DNA of 53,698 bases from Nitrospira sp. (GCA_005116775.1 SWDN01000011.1:232483-286180); one strand, 5' to 3'. Shown: positions 16,933-26,242, numbered from the stretch's first letter. Made by a program: numbers and translations. Notes: generated by a model from the sequence alone, not told the origin.

Positions 16933-17199
16933 TTGCCCCCGCTTGCCTTTACTGGTCGCTCGGCAAGACCTTCTCAGCTTAAGTACTTACCGGTAGCTTC
17001 CGATACAGACGGTACAAGGTCAGCTATGCCGATAATACCTCCAATGACGGAGATCCGCGAGGTCGCCCACGTCATGCTTGATGAACAGGTCAATGCGATT
17101 CCAATCCTGGACAGTTCCCGTCACCTGATCGGCATTCTGACAACCAGCGATATTCTCCGTGCTATCGTCCACCGAAGCCCTCTCGATCTCCGGACATAA
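16933..17199 (+). pseudogene. Remnant of a CBS-domain pair protein (internal deletion)
   Basis: The frame encodes QLKYLPVASDTDGT, which looks like the middle of a first CBS domain. It is then joined directly to a complete-looking second CBS domain (EIREVAHVMLDEQVNAIPIL, then HLIGILTTSDILRAIV) and a stop. The roughly 35 residues that normally link these parts are missing, as is the first half of domain one. CBS pairs bind adenosine nucleotides, and this remnant would not form a pair. An in-frame ATG at 17026 could in principle still give a one-domain protein. Confidence 0.65.
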
Positions 17200-17219
17200 C
17201 CAACGACTCAACGGTTGGA

Positions 17220-17462
17220 ATGCCCACCACACGCTCTGAAGTTTCCACTCACGCACGGTACAAGATCCGACAAAGCGATGTTCGACACCGACACCAAATC
17301 TACATCCACTTGATCCTGTTACCCGTGGACCATGATTGTCATCGGCCTGTCCGCTCGGCAAAATGGCGAACGTCTGGTTATATTCGGACGTTCGTTGGTT
17401 CTCTCTCCATACTGCTCGGCGCCTTCGTGGGCTTTGTGATTCCATGGTACTTTCTCGTATAG
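17220..17462 (+). CDS. Doubtful small membrane protein or gene remnant
   Basis: 80 codons. The last 27 residues form a convincing membrane helix (FVGSLSILLGAFVGFVIPWY), while the first 50 look like random translation rich in His and Arg. It may be the 3' end of a lost small membrane protein gene, continuing the decayed stretch begun by the CBS remnant. No ribosome-binding site was found. The rest of the 16909-17486 interval shows nothing else that I can identify. Confidence 0.3.
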   Translation: MPTTRSEVSTHARYKIRQSDVRHRHQIYIHLILLPVDHDCHRPVRSAKWRTSGYIRTFVGSLSILLGAFVGFVIPWYFLV

Positions 17463-17486
17463 TTGCGGAGCACACGTGGGGAGGCG

Positions 17487-17711
17487 ATGGTACAACCTGG
17501 TCGCTATCGGCACTACAAGAAAGGCCACGAGTACGAGGTGCTCGGAACGGCGAGGCATTCGGAAACGGAAGAAGAGTTCGTTGTCTATCGCGCACTCTAC
17601 GGCGAGCAGGGACTATGGATCAGACCGACGGCCATGTTCCTGGAAACCGTTATTGTCGACGGTCTTCCGTACCCACGTTTCCAACGACTCTCCGACAAAC
17701 CCACAGGCTGA
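17487..17711 (+). CDS. DUF1653 family protein
   Basis: 74 residues with a canonical DUF1653 sequence: PGRYRHYKKGHEYEVLG, HSETEEEFVVYRALYG and LWIRPTAMFLETV. The ATG at 17487 follows a GGGGAGG sequence with a rather short gap. Function is unknown; the family is widespread, small and probably soluble. It is paralogous to the protein at 16684. Confidence 0.88.
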   Translation: MVQPGRYRHYKKGHEYEVLGTARHSETEEEFVVYRALYGEQGLWIRPTAMFLETVIVDGLPYPRFQRLSDKPTG

Positions 17712-17899
17712 ATGATCTCTCTCTTCAGGAGACCGCTCACACCCCCCATGTTGAGGGCGCAGATACCCACTCACGGCTTCTACACGTGTCGTTCCTTGAT
17801 ACGTTCGCGCATTTCAAAACTGCGAACGTCGAAGCCTGCACATAGTCTGGCCGTGACTTTAGATAGATACTCCGTTCGGCCTTATAGGGGAAAATAGCC

Positions 17900-18601
17900 A
17901 TGGCGAGATTGACGTTACTCCTTGTGGCGGCGTGGATGTTGACATGCCTACCCCTCGCGAGCGAAGCAGGAGATATTTTCACGGGGTTTCAGATCGACAA
18001 CAAGAACCAGTACTTCGGCTATCTCGTCGTTCGGACTCCGATCGTGCGAAACTCAGGAGGACCTGACGTGTTTGTTCAGGCGATCACTTCGGGGTTTGGC
18101 TACAAAATTACGAGCAACGGGCAGCTCCTGGATGCCAACATCGAGTCCATTGTCCCTTCGCTCGGCATCACCAAAACGCTCGGCAGCTGGACGCTCTCTG
18201 CCCTGGCCGGTCCCCAGATGCGCCGAATCGAGGAACAGCGGCTGAACGCGAGTAACACGGTCTCCTACCAGGCAGGCGTCTATGGCCAACTTGAGGCATT
18301 CTACCGGCATGAGAAATGGAATCTCTCCGCAACAGGGTCCTACGCAGACCTCGACAATTTCTTCTGGAGTCGGTTGCGAGGAAAGGCTCTGGCCTATAAA
18401 CCAGAAGAAGGCTGTTGCGCAACCTATGTCGGCTGGGACGTAACCGGAATGGGCAATGCCGATTTCCGAGGGATCATGACTGGACCCGTCGGCGAAATTC
18501 AGATCGGCAGCGTGTTTGTCCTCGTCAGGGGTGGATACCAAAACAACACGACCTTCCACGGCGGCAGCTACGGAGGATTTGATATCTACTTGCCGTTCTA
18601 A
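17900..18601 (+). CDS. Exported beta-barrel-like protein, possibly BcsS-like
   Basis: 233 residues with a signal peptide (cleavage near ASEAGD). The mature sequence alternates polar and hydrophobic residues and is rich in Gly and aromatics, as in outer-membrane barrels: YFGYLVVRTPIV, SGFGYKI, GSWTLSALAGPQMRR, WNLSATGSYADL, YGGFDIYLPF with a terminal Phe. The order of strands (glycine-rich first hairpin, LDANIESI-like strand, GSWTLS then AGPQ, YWSRL-like FFWSRLRGK) recalls BcsS of cellulose loci. No bcs genes are near, so the name is tentative. A fair alternative is an uncharacterised small outer-membrane barrel. Confidence 0.65.
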   Translation: MARLTLLLVAAWMLTCLPLASEAGDIFTGFQIDNKNQYFGYLVVRTPIVRNSGGPDVFVQAITSGFGYKITSNGQLLDANIESIVPSLGITKTLGSWTLSALAGPQMRRIEEQRLNASNTVSYQAGVYGQLEAFYRHEKWNLSATGSYADLDNFFWSRLRGKALAYKPEEGCCATYVGWDVTGMGNADFRGIMTGPVGEIQIGSVFVLVRGGYQNNTTFHGGSYGGFDIYLPF

Positions 18602-18613
18602 GCGCCTGGCCGA

Positions 18614-19084
18614 TCAGGCCAACCAAGTCCATTGCGCAAAGGTCGCAGCCTGCCCGACTCTCTGCCCCCCTGCATCCACGACATTCCAGACCACGGCGTT
18701 TTCGACAAGAAAGCGGCGCCCGGTGGAAGAAATACGCACACCGCGATAGGTGTCGAGATAGCCGCGTGTTCTGGCCTGCTCCAGCATCCATTCCCGCTCA
18801 GCTCGATTGACCGGTTCAGCCGTAAGCCGCGAGGGTGTTATCACGAGCTGTTCCCAGGTCAGCTCCCAGAGTTCCAGCGCGACTTGATTGCCGTAATTGA
18901 GAAGCGGGTCCTCTTCCATCCCGTGGGATACGACGACAAAGGGAGACTGGAAGAGCGCGTGGGCTTGATAATCAGACTCACCCACTCGTTCGAGAAGGTC
19001 ACGCCCGACCCAGTGACGGAAACTGTTGAGAAGCAGCTGCGACCATTCGACAATGGCAGGATCGGTCCATATCTGAGACGTCAC
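18614..19084 (-). CDS. MEKHLA/PAS-like domain protein
   Basis: About 156 residues. It matches the MEKHLA type: a helical start (EWSQLLLNSFRHWVGRDLL), then a PAS-like core (VVVSHGMEEDPLLNYGNQVA, ALELWELTWEQL, PSRLTAEP), and a closing strand pair (GRRFLVENAVVWNVVD, GQAATFAQWTW). It has no output domain and may sense a small ligand, but its role is unknown. The frame starts at a GTG at 19102. A GTG at 19084 has a GGAGG site eight bases upstream and is my preferred start. It diverges from leuC. Confidence 0.78.
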   Translation of the reverse strand: MTSQIWTDPAIVEWSQLLLNSFRHWVGRDLLERVGESDYQAHALFQSPFVVVSHGMEEDPLLNYGNQVALELWELTWEQLVITPSRLTAEPVNRAEREWMLEQARTRGYLDTYRGVRISSTGRRFLVENAVVWNVVDAGGQRVGQAATFAQWTWLA

Positions 19085-19185
19085 GGCACAATCCTCCGAC
19101 ACAATCGAACGGGAAGGGCCTCATCCTCACTGGCCAGGCGGTGTATCACGTCCATTCGGTCAAGGCAACAATAGGGTGAAGGCCC

Positions 19186-19216
19186 TTGTGCAGACTATAG
19201 GTGGACTCTGTATAAT
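19186..19216 (+). promoter_or_regulatory. Candidate sigma-70-type promoter of leuCD
   Basis: A perfect TATAAT (19211-19216) is preceded by TTGTGC (19186-19191) with a 19-base spacer, longer than ideal. The element is 56 bases upstream of the leuC start and in the divergent region shared with the MEKHLA gene. Confidence 0.5.
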
Positions 19217-19271
19217 GTGGCCTCCCCTCGAACGAACGTCTTCGAGAGAGACCGATCATTGAGGTGTCAGT

Positions 19272-20675
19272 ATGGCCGCTCAGACACTCTTCGACAAAAT
19301 CTGGGAGTCCCACGTCGTTCGCGCAGAACCGGACGGGACCACCCTGCTCTATATCGATCGTCAGCTGGTCCACGAAGTGACCTCGCCCCAAGCATTTGAA
19401 GGGCTCAAACTCTCAGGCCGTCAGCCTCGACGTCCCAGCGCCACATTGGCAGTGCCGGATCACAACGTCCCAACGACCGACAGAGCCCTGGGCATCGCCG
19501 ACCCTCTTAGCGCGAAACAGATCCAGACGCTGGAGGAAAATTGCCGTGACTTCGGCATCACCCTCTTCGGCATGAACGACATCCGCCAAGGCGTCGTCCA
19601 CGTCATCGGACCAGAGCAGGGCTTTACCTTGCCGGGAACGACCATCGTGTGCGGCGATTCGCACACATCGACCCATGGAGCGTTCGGCGCGTTGGCCTTC
19701 GGCATCGGCACCAGCGAAGTGGAGCATGTACTAGCTACCCAATGCTTGGTGCAGAAACGGCCCAAGACTATGGAGGTCCGAGTCGATGGGGTGCTGCCGG
19801 CTCTCTGTTCGGCGAAGGATGTCATTCTGGCCATCATCGGAAAAATCGGCACAGCCGGAGGTACTGGCTATGTCATGGAATACACAGGCTCGGCGATCCG
19901 CGCCCTCAGTATGGAAGGGCGTATGACGCTCTGCAATATGTCGATCGAGGGAGGTGCGCGGGCCGGGATGGTCGCGCCAGACGAACAGACCCTTGCCTAT
20001 ATCAAAGGACGTCCGCTGGCGCCGAAGGGACAACTGTTCGAGCAGGCCATGCATGCGTGGCAGCAGCTCAAGACCGATGCAGACGCCTCTTACGATATGA
20101 CCGTCACGATGAGGGCCGAAGACATTGCGCCGCAGGTCAGCTGGGGCACGAGTCCCGGGATGGTAACCGGCATCGATCAACGAGTGCCGGACCCTCGCAC
20201 GATCACCAACGAGAACCAGCGACAGGCTACAGAGCGTGCATTGGAATATATGGGCCTCATCCCGAATATGCCCATGACCGATATCAAGATCGACAAGGTG
20301 TTCATCGGGTCCTGCACCAATTCACGTATTGAGGATCTTCGTCTGGCCGCAAACTTAGCCAAGGGCAAGCATGTTGCGAAGACGGTTCACGCGATGGTCG
20401 TGCCCGGCTCTGGCCTTGTCAAACAGCAGGCGGAGCAAGAAGGGCTCGACCGTCTGTTCAAAGAGGCGGGATTCGAGTGGCGAGAAGCCGGCTGCAGTAT
20501 GTGCTTGGCAATGAATGCCGATGTGCTTCGGCCCGGGGAACGTTGCGCGTCGACCAGCAATCGAAACTTCGAAGGGCGCCAGGGGGCCGGAGGACGAACT
20601 CATCTCGTGTCACCGGCAATGGCCGTCGCAGCTGCCGTCGAAGGGCACTTCGTCGATATCCGAACCTGGATATAG
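19272..20675 (+). CDS. leuC: 3-isopropylmalate dehydratase large subunit LeuC
   Basis: With LeuD it isomerises 2- to 3-isopropylmalate in leucine synthesis, using a 4Fe-4S cluster. 467 residues, full length. The aconitase-family signatures are present: [33 protein letters not shown] and the cluster Cys pair in [10 protein letters not shown]. It starts [16 protein letters not shown] after a GAGGTG ribosome-binding site. leuD starts eight bases after the stop. Confidence 0.98.
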   Translation: MAAQTLFDKIWESHVVRAEPDGTTLLYIDRQLVHEVTSPQAFEGLKLSGRQPRRPSATLAVPDHNVPTTDRALGIADPLSAKQIQTLEENCRDFGITLFGMNDIRQGVVHVIGPEQGFTLPGTTIVCGDSHTSTHGAFGALAFGIGTSEVEHVLATQCLVQKRPKTMEVRVDGVLPALCSAKDVILAIIGKIGTAGGTGYVMEYTGSAIRALSMEGRMTLCNMSIEGGARAGMVAPDEQTLAYIKGRPLAPKGQLFEQAMHAWQQLKTDADASYDMTVTMRAEDIAPQVSWGTSPGMVTGIDQRVPDPRTITNENQRQATERALEYMGLIPNMPMTDIKIDKVFIGSCTNSRIEDLRLAANLAKGKHVAKTVHAMVVPGSGLVKQQAEQEGLDRLFKEAGFEWREAGCSMCLAMNADVLRPGERCASTSNRNFEGRQGAGGRTHLVSPAMAVAAAVEGHFVDIRTWI

Positions 20676-20682
20676 AGGACAT

Positions 20683-21324
20683 ATGCAAGCCTTTACCGCT
20701 ATAACGGGTCTGGTCGCGCCGTTGGACCGTGTCAATGTCGATACCGATCAAATCATCCCGAAGCAGTTTCTGAAGACGATCAAGCGAACTGGGCTTCGCG
20801 AAGGCTTGTTTTACGATTGGCGCAAACAAAAGGACGGATCGCAGGATCCGTCGTTCTTTTTGAATCAACCGCGCTTCCAAGACGCGACGATTCTCCTGAC
20901 GCGCGATAATTTCGGCTGCGGATCGTCGCGTGAACATGCCCCCTGGGCGCTCCTCGACCAGGGCTTCCGTTGTGTCATTGCGCCGAGCTTCGCCGACATC
21001 TTCTACAACAACTGCTTCCAGAACGGCATCCTCCCCGTGGCGTTGAAAGCCGACGAGGTCTTAAGCATGATGAACGATGTCATGGCAACCCCTGGGTACC
21101 GACTGACTGTGGACCTCGCAAACCAAACGGTAACCACCCCGGATAACAGCCTCTTTCACTTTGAGGTCGACCCTTTTAGAAAAGACTGCCTGTACCGGGG
21201 TCTCGACGCCATCGGATTGACCTTGCAGCACGAGGCTGCCATTGCCACCTACGAGGCTCGACGAAAGGCTGAAGCTCCTTGGCTATTCACGGATCTTTGC
21301 CGGAACCCAGGAGCAGTGTCGTGA
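20683..21324 (+). CDS. leuD: 3-isopropylmalate dehydratase small subunit LeuD
   Basis: Small, swivelling-domain subunit of isopropylmalate isomerase. 213 residues from the ATG at 20683, which has an AGAGGA ribosome-binding site. The open frame reaches back into leuC but that part is not homologous. Typical motifs: [35 protein letters not shown] and [17 protein letters not shown]. The final codons overlap the start of a small membrane protein gene (GTGA), which extends the operon. Confidence 0.98.
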   Translation: MQAFTAITGLVAPLDRVNVDTDQIIPKQFLKTIKRTGLREGLFYDWRKQKDGSQDPSFFLNQPRFQDATILLTRDNFGCGSSREHAPWALLDQGFRCVIAPSFADIFYNNCFQNGILPVALKADEVLSMMNDVMATPGYRLTVDLANQTVTTPDNSLFHFEVDPFRKDCLYRGLDAIGLTLQHEAAIATYEARRKAEAPWLFTDLCRNPGAVS

Positions 21325-21665
21325 TAAAGATTGTGGTGCTCGTTCTGCTCTTCCTCGGTGGAGCCGCTTTGCTCATCGCCTTCAATTACACTTACTCGGA
21401 CGGAAACCGGGCAGGTTATATCCAGAAGTTTTCCAATAAAGGCTGGATCTGCAAGACGCACGAAGGGGAGCTGGCTATGACGACGGTACCGGGCGTGGCC
21501 CCGATCTTGTGGAGTTTTTCTGTCTCAGATCCGAAAGTGGCGTCGCAGCTCTCGCAGATCGTGGGAAAACGATTGGTCCTGCACTACAAGGAGTATCGCT
21601 ACCTTCCCACCACGTGTTTTGGAGAAACCGCCTACTTTGTCGATCACGTCGAGATCGTGGAATAG
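21321..21665 (+). CDS. Small membrane-anchored protein coupled to leuD
   Basis: 114 residues starting at a GTG that overlaps the leuD stop (GTGA) and is preceded by AGGAG seven bases away. One N-terminal membrane helix ([20 protein letters not shown]) leads into a soluble domain with [30 protein letters not shown] and [16 protein letters not shown]. This small anchored beta-rich protein resembles conserved hypothetical proteins in other phyla, some of which I recall carrying unrelated metabolic names. No function is proposed. The two Cys residues could form a disulfide outside the membrane. Confidence 0.82.
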   Translation: MIKIVVLVLLFLGGAALLIAFNYTYSDGNRAGYIQKFSNKGWICKTHEGELAMTTVPGVAPILWSFSVSDPKVASQLSQIVGKRLVLHYKEYRYLPTTCFGETAYFVDHVEIVE

Positions 21666-21697
21666 TCTCTCTCCGTCTCACCCCGAGTATCGATGTC

Positions 21698-22270
21698 TCA
21701 ATGCCGATCCGCATTGATCCCGTCATGAACACACCAGGCTTGGACACTGTGCGCCCAATTGATAAAAGTCGCACCGCCTCCCAAACCGAAATGCACGCCC
21801 CACGCACCCTTAGGATCCTCACCGGGCCTCGTCGCCGACCAATAGACAGCTGACTGAATAGCCACGAAGGGATGGCTCGGCGGAAGAGCCAAGCTTGGAG
21901 GGGCTATGGAGGAGTCCACCAGACTGGCCAACTCTTCGAGGGAGGGTAGCCGCCAGCCTTTCTGGCCCCCGATGCTTTTTTCCAGGCAGGCGCGGTGGGC
22001 CAGAGTCCATTTGGCGCTTGTCGTCTGCGGGGACTTTTCCCAAATCAGACCGGTTTGTTTATCCAACACCGCCTCGTTACCGAAAGCCGGCAAGGTAATG
22101 AACCGCTGCGTCGACGGCAGAGCATTGTCTCGACTCTGGGTCCCGCCTGGCAGGTCTGACCGTACTCCTTCCGCCCACACCGGCGCCTCTGTGCTGCCAT
22201 AGCCTCCTGAAAACAGCCAGGTAATCGCCAGAACGCCTATCGTGATGATGAATAACCGTCGCCTCCTCAT
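21698..22270 (-). CDS. DUF1566 (Lcl-type) domain exported protein
   Basis: 190 residues with a basic N-terminus and a signal peptide. The DUF1566 pattern is complete: VLDKQTGLIWEKSPQ, then GGQKGWRLPSLEELASLVD, HPFVAIQSAVYWSAT and a final NWAHSVQAWCVHDG. DUF1566 domains are found in secreted and surface proteins, often as sugar- or matrix-associated modules, without a known reaction. The start has a GAGGG site. It is convergent with the leuD-linked gene with only 32 bases between. Confidence 0.9.
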   Translation of the reverse strand: MRRRRLFIITIGVLAITWLFSGGYGSTEAPVWAEGVRSDLPGGTQSRDNALPSTQRFITLPAFGNEAVLDKQTGLIWEKSPQTTSAKWTLAHRACLEKSIGGQKGWRLPSLEELASLVDSSIAPPSLALPPSHPFVAIQSAVYWSATRPGEDPKGAWGVHFGLGGGATFINWAHSVQAWCVHDGINADRH

Positions 22271-22334
22271 TGCACCCTCGAAGAGTCGAACCGTACCATA
22301 TGCAACCTGCCCGTAACCGACATACCTTACGAAG

Positions 22335-22803
22335 CTAAATCCACTTCTTTCCTTTGAAAAACCCCAGCATGGTGACCGCGATCACCACCATCACGCCGAG
22401 CACCAGCGGGTAGCCCCATTCCCACTTCAGCTCTGGCATATGCTCGAAGTTCATCCCGTAGATGCCGACGATGAAGGTCAGCGGCATGAAAATCGTCGTG
22501 ATGATCGTTAGAACCTTCATGACGGCGTTCAGCCGATAGCTAATGCTCGATAGATAGATATCGAGACCGGCCGAGACCATTTCGCGAAGCGTCTCGATGG
22601 TATCCACGATTTGAACCACATGATCGTATACATCACGGAAGAATATCTTGGTCGACTCTTGCAACATCCTGACGTTCATCGCAACGAGCGCCGGTGTAAT
22701 TGAATGCCCTGATCGTGACCTTGTCCGATTTTTTTTCGCCGATATGGACGAGCGTACCAGGGGGAAGCCCGGTCTTTCTCGATCGTTTCTGGACCAGTTT
22801 CAT
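22335..22803 (-). pseudogene. corA: corA magnesium transporter, collapsed by internal deletion
   Basis: The ATG at 22803 begins a CorA N-terminus (MKLVQKRSRKTGLPPGTLVH, then GEKKSDKVTIRAF). After about 37 codons the homology stops. In another frame the CorA C-terminus begins: ESTKIFFRDVYDHVVQIVDT, both membrane helices, and the pore signature GIYGMNFEHMPEL, ending FFKGKKWI. About 200 middle residues (the cytoplasmic funnel) are missing and the two parts are out of frame. The gene is therefore broken by a deletion plus frameshift. The C-terminal fragment alone has ATG starts (22679 and others) and could be translated, but would lack the gating domain. Confidence 0.9.
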
Positions 22804-22944
22804 GGTAGAGACCTCGCAGGACTCCCTGCTTGTACGCAGGTTCTCCGCGCTGGTCAAGAGGGGCCTGGTCGGGTGCCGTCTTTCTCCTTTGCCAATCCCA
22901 CGAGACCTGCTACTCTTCCGGTTCCACACCGCGAGGCATGCAGC

Positions 22945-23760
22945 ATGGAACGAGAATTGGCCACGTTAGTCGAATCGATCCGGAACGCCGGCGCAAAGGC
23001 CCGTGAACTGGTCAGAGCCGGGTTCACAGTGGACACCAAACCGGACCGTTCGCCGGTCACCACCGTGGACCATGAAGTCAATCGCATTCTGCACGAGATG
23101 CAGCGCCGAGAATTTCCGCAGGATGGGTGGCTCTCGGAAGAGTCTCCCGACGACCCGGCTCGACTCACCAACACACGCGTCTGGATTGTAGACCCCATCG
23201 ATGGCACAAAGGCCTTGGTGAATCGGGTGCCGGAGTTCTGTATCTCTGCCGCATTGATTGAACGGGGCATACCGGTCGTTGCGGCGATTCTGAATCCATC
23301 CACCGACGAACTCTTCACCGCAGTGCGCGGTAAGGGACTCTTCTTGAACGGCACGCGCATTGCCTCCTCCCCTTCTCATGACATCGATCCCGTCATCATG
23401 GTCAATGCGTGGGAGTTCAGGACCGACCGATGGTCAACGCTTGCCGAGACCGCTCCATGCCGCCCCATGTACTCCATAGCCAACGCATTGGCTCTGGTTT
23501 CCGCTGGTCGTGTCCAGGCTGCTTTGACCATCGAACCGGAGAACGAATGGGATGTCGCAGCCGGAGTCCTGCTCATCGAAGAAAGTGGCGGCGTCATCAG
23601 CGACGCAGCTGGAAACCCCTTCGCCTTTAATCAACCGACACCGACGTTTCGTGGCGTCATCGCGATCACGGCCACAGCCGACAAGAGCCTGCATGCCAGC
23701 CTCAAGACCCATGCCGAACAGGCTCAATCGAAGTCGAAGCTGAAAAAATCCGCTCCCTGA
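22945..23760 (+). CDS. Inositol monophosphatase/CysQ-family phosphatase
   Basis: 271 residues from the ATG at 22945; the frame is open further upstream across the corA remnant but that part is not coding. Metal-binding motifs of the lithium-sensitive phosphatase superfamily are all present: GWLSEES (Glu), WIVDPIDGTKALVN (Asp-Pro-x-Asp-Gly-Thr) and NEWDVAAGVLLIEESGG (Trp-Asp). The substrate may be inositol phosphate, 3'-phosphoadenosine 5'-phosphate (CysQ) or fructose bisphosphate; the sequence alone does not settle it. The wide spread of acidic residues near the first metal site resembles CysQ-like members. Confidence 0.9.
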   Translation: MERELATLVESIRNAGAKARELVRAGFTVDTKPDRSPVTTVDHEVNRILHEMQRREFPQDGWLSEESPDDPARLTNTRVWIVDPIDGTKALVNRVPEFCISAALIERGIPVVAAILNPSTDELFTAVRGKGLFLNGTRIASSPSHDIDPVIMVNAWEFRTDRWSTLAETAPCRPMYSIANALALVSAGRVQAALTIEPENEWDVAAGVLLIEESGGVISDAAGNPFAFNQPTPTFRGVIAITATADKSLHASLKTHAEQAQSKSKLKKSAP

Positions 23761-23926
23761 TCACCGCCCTATTCATTCCCATACTCACAGCGATTCCTCG
23801 CAGAGTCGAGGCTGTCTCGGACCGCTGACTTGCCTTGCCATGTCTCCATAGCCTCCTTCACCCGAAAGCCTATTGCCGATTCCCACTCTCGATACGCTCG
23901 CGAAGGATCGACTTTTTTGATATTCG

Positions 23927-23954
23927 TTGAGATCGACGAAAATACTTCTATACT
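23927..23954 (+). promoter_or_regulatory. Candidate promoter of the secretion ATPase gene
   Basis: TTGAGA (23927-23932) and TATACT (23949-23954) are separated by 16 bases, close to a sigma-70 promoter. It lies 73 bases upstream of the ATPase start in an otherwise gene-free 267-base interval (23761-24027). Confidence 0.55.
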
Positions 23955-24027
23955 GACGGTGATGACGATCGGCAGCGCGGCCTAACTGGACATCTGCCCC
24001 ATTTCCGAGTCCCACATACTAGGAACC

Positions 24028-25779
24028 ATGCAGAAGCTGGCCCACAAAACTATTGAACCACGTGCCTACGACCCCTTGATCCACGAAGGCTTCATTCGCC
24101 AGGCGGATTTCGTGAAAGCTGTCCAGGACTCCTTGTTGGGATCGACCGACTTGGAAGGCCTGCTGATCGAACGATACCGAGTCCCGAAAGCCGTGCTCGG
24201 TAAGACACTGAGCGCGTTCTTCGATTGCCCCTATATTCCGTACGACGACCGGACCCTGGCAGACCCCCAGCTCCTCAGTAATCTCAGTCACGATTATCTG
24301 CGCACGCACCACTGGCTCCCGCTGAAGCAGCAGGACGACATCCTGGATATCCTGATCGACAATCCTCACGATCTCGACAGAGGCCATGACATCCAGCGCG
24401 CCTTTCCAGGCCTGACGATACGGTATGCCTTAGGCCTGCGGCGTGACATTGAGCGATTCCTCAATGCCATGATTGGAAACGCCGACGGTGGGTCCATTGC
24501 GGACACACTCGGCGAACTGGTCAACGACGCTCACCTGGAACAGTCTCTCGATATCGACTCCGACGGCATCGACGAAAACGATTCCGCAATCGTACGGCTC
24601 GCGAATCAGATCATCGTCGAGGCGTACCGACATGAGGCATCCGACGTCCATATCGAACCCTACTCGGATCGCAAGGAAACAGCCATTCGTTTTCGCGTAG
24701 ATGGCACCTGTTCTACCTATATGCGAATTCCCGCAATCTATCGCCGGGCCTTGGTCTCTCGTATCAAGATCATGTCGAATCTGGATATTTCCGAACGCCG
24801 GAAGCCCCAGGACGGGAAGATCCGGTTCAAGCTGAATCAGGATAGGGAGATCGAGCTGCGGGTGGCCACGCTGCCGACCGCCGGCAACAATGAAGACATC
24901 GTCATGCGGTTGCTCACGGCGAAGGATCCCCTCCCTCTCGATGCCATGGAGTTTGCCCTGTCCACGCTCACAGCGCTCCTGGAAATCGTGGAAAAACCGC
25001 ACGGCATCATCTTGTGCGTGGGCCCCACTGGATCCGGAAAAACGACGACCCTACACGCCCTGCTTCGCCATCTCAACACAGACGAACGCAAAATCTGGAC
25101 AGCGGAAGACCCTATCGAGATCACCCAGGAGGGCCTCCGGCAGGTCCAGGTCCATCCAAAAATCGGGTTCACCTTTGCTGCCGCCATGCGGTCGTTTTTA
25201 CGAGCCGACCCGGATGTCATCATGATCGGTGAGATGCGGGACAGGGAAACTGCCGATGTGGCCATTGAGGCCTCGCTGACAGGCCACCTGGTCTTGACCA
25301 CGTTACACACGAATGGGGCGGTCGAGACTGTGGTCCGTCTCCTCGACATGGGATGCGATTCCTTCAACTTCGCCGATGCCATGCAAGGGGTCCTTGCGCA
25401 ACGTCTCTGCAAACGAATCTGCGTCAATTGTAAAGAACCGTACCGCCCAACGGGGCAAGAGTACGATAGGCTGGTGCATGGGTATGGTGCGAAAGCCTGG
25501 GAGGGGCTTGGAGTAGGCGATTGCGAAAACCTCCAGCTCTACCGTGGGCGAGGCTGTGAGGCCTGCAAGCAGACAGGCCTCAAGGGCCGGATCGCGTTGC
25601 ACGAGCTCCTGCGCGGATCGGATGAGCTGCGAAATCTCATTCAGAGCCGTGCCAAAACGAAGGAAATGCAGAGTCTAGCCGCAAAGGAAGGGATGATAAC
25701 GCTTGTGCAGGACGGAACGCTAAAAATACTCGCCGGCCTGACCACCTATGAACAAGTCCGAGCCGTCGCCATGAAATAG
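24028..25779 (+). CDS. GspE/PilB-family secretion or pilus assembly ATPase
   Basis: 583 residues. An N-terminal MshEN/GSPII-type domain (about 20-140) is followed by the catalytic core: EASDVHIEPYSDRKE, Walker A GPTGSGKTTTLHAL, the Asp box with TAEDPIEITQEGLRQVQV, Walker B DPDVIMIGEMRD and the His box TGHLVLTTLHTN. A C-terminal zinc-binding tetracysteine (CVNCKEPY and CEACKQTG) is intact. These ATPases drive type IV pilus extension or type II secretion. No other pilus or secretion gene is adjacent, so it is an isolated copy. A PilZ gene converges on it only 29 bases away. Confidence 0.95.
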   Translation: MQKLAHKTIEPRAYDPLIHEGFIRQADFVKAVQDSLLGSTDLEGLLIERYRVPKAVLGKTLSAFFDCPYIPYDDRTLADPQLLSNLSHDYLRTHHWLPLKQQDDILDILIDNPHDLDRGHDIQRAFPGLTIRYALGLRRDIERFLNAMIGNADGGSIADTLGELVNDAHLEQSLDIDSDGIDENDSAIVRLANQIIVEAYRHEASDVHIEPYSDRKETAIRFRVDGTCSTYMRIPAIYRRALVSRIKIMSNLDISERRKPQDGKIRFKLNQDREIELRVATLPTAGNNEDIVMRLLTAKDPLPLDAMEFALSTLTALLEIVEKPHGIILCVGPTGSGKTTTLHALLRHLNTDERKIWTAEDPIEITQEGLRQVQVHPKIGFTFAAAMRSFLRADPDVIMIGEMRDRETADVAIEASLTGHLVLTTLHTNGAVETVVRLLDMGCDSFNFADAMQGVLAQRLCKRICVNCKEPYRPTGQEYDRLVHGYGAKAWEGLGVGDCENLQLYRGRGCEACKQTGLKGRIALHELLRGSDELRNLIQSRAKTKEMQSLAAKEGMITLVQDGTLKILAGLTTYEQVRAVAMK

Positions 25780-25808
25780 CTGCTCAAATCTCATTGCAGT
25801 CATCTGGT

Positions 25809-26123
25809 TTACGTCGTCGATTCCAGTGCCTTGACGAACTGCTTCAGCCGTTCCCCATCTTCAGGACGAATCTTAATAAACTCGACACCGAATCTCGTCG
25901 CAGCAACCCACCGGACTGCGGCCAGATCGACTTGAACCGGCTCCTCTCGCTCACGGAGTTTCATCGTCAATCGCAGATAGACCTCGACGCCGGCAACGGT
26001 GTCCGCCGTGATGGCACAACCTTCAGCAGACAGGTTTAGGATAGTGCCCGCGTCGGAAATCTGGTCCCCACTGAAGGACACAGGAAGTTGGACTGCAAAA
26101 CGGGTATGTTTACGCCCTTCCAT
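25809..26123 (-). CDS. Single-domain PilZ protein
   Basis: 104 residues, essentially one PilZ domain. The RxxxR-type lead is GRKHTRFAVQLP, the second signature is LNLSAEGCAI, and it closes with FGVEFIKIRPEDGERLKQFV. In the first motif a basic pair is kept, so c-di-GMP binding is plausible. The gene is convergent with the GspE/PilB ATPase. Physical closeness suggests, but does not prove, that it acts on that machine, as some PilZ proteins do. Confidence 0.88.
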   Translation of the reverse strand: MEGRKHTRFAVQLPVSFSGDQISDAGTILNLSAEGCAITADTVAGVEVYLRLTMKLREREEPVQVDLAAVRWVAATRFGVEFIKIRPEDGERLKQFVKALESTT

Positions 26124-26242
26124 AAGACTCCCGATTGATCATCGGCTTTGGCATCAGAAGCGATTCGACACGCCCGTCTCTCTAATCATAGCGATTGTTA
26201 CCCTACTCGTCGAGTGCCAGCCGGAGGATTTCTCAGAGTCTG

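Noticed and set aside
22648-22944. 5' extension of the phosphatase frame
   Set aside because: This part runs antisense through the corA remnant and lacks phosphatase homology; the ATG at 22945 fits the family.
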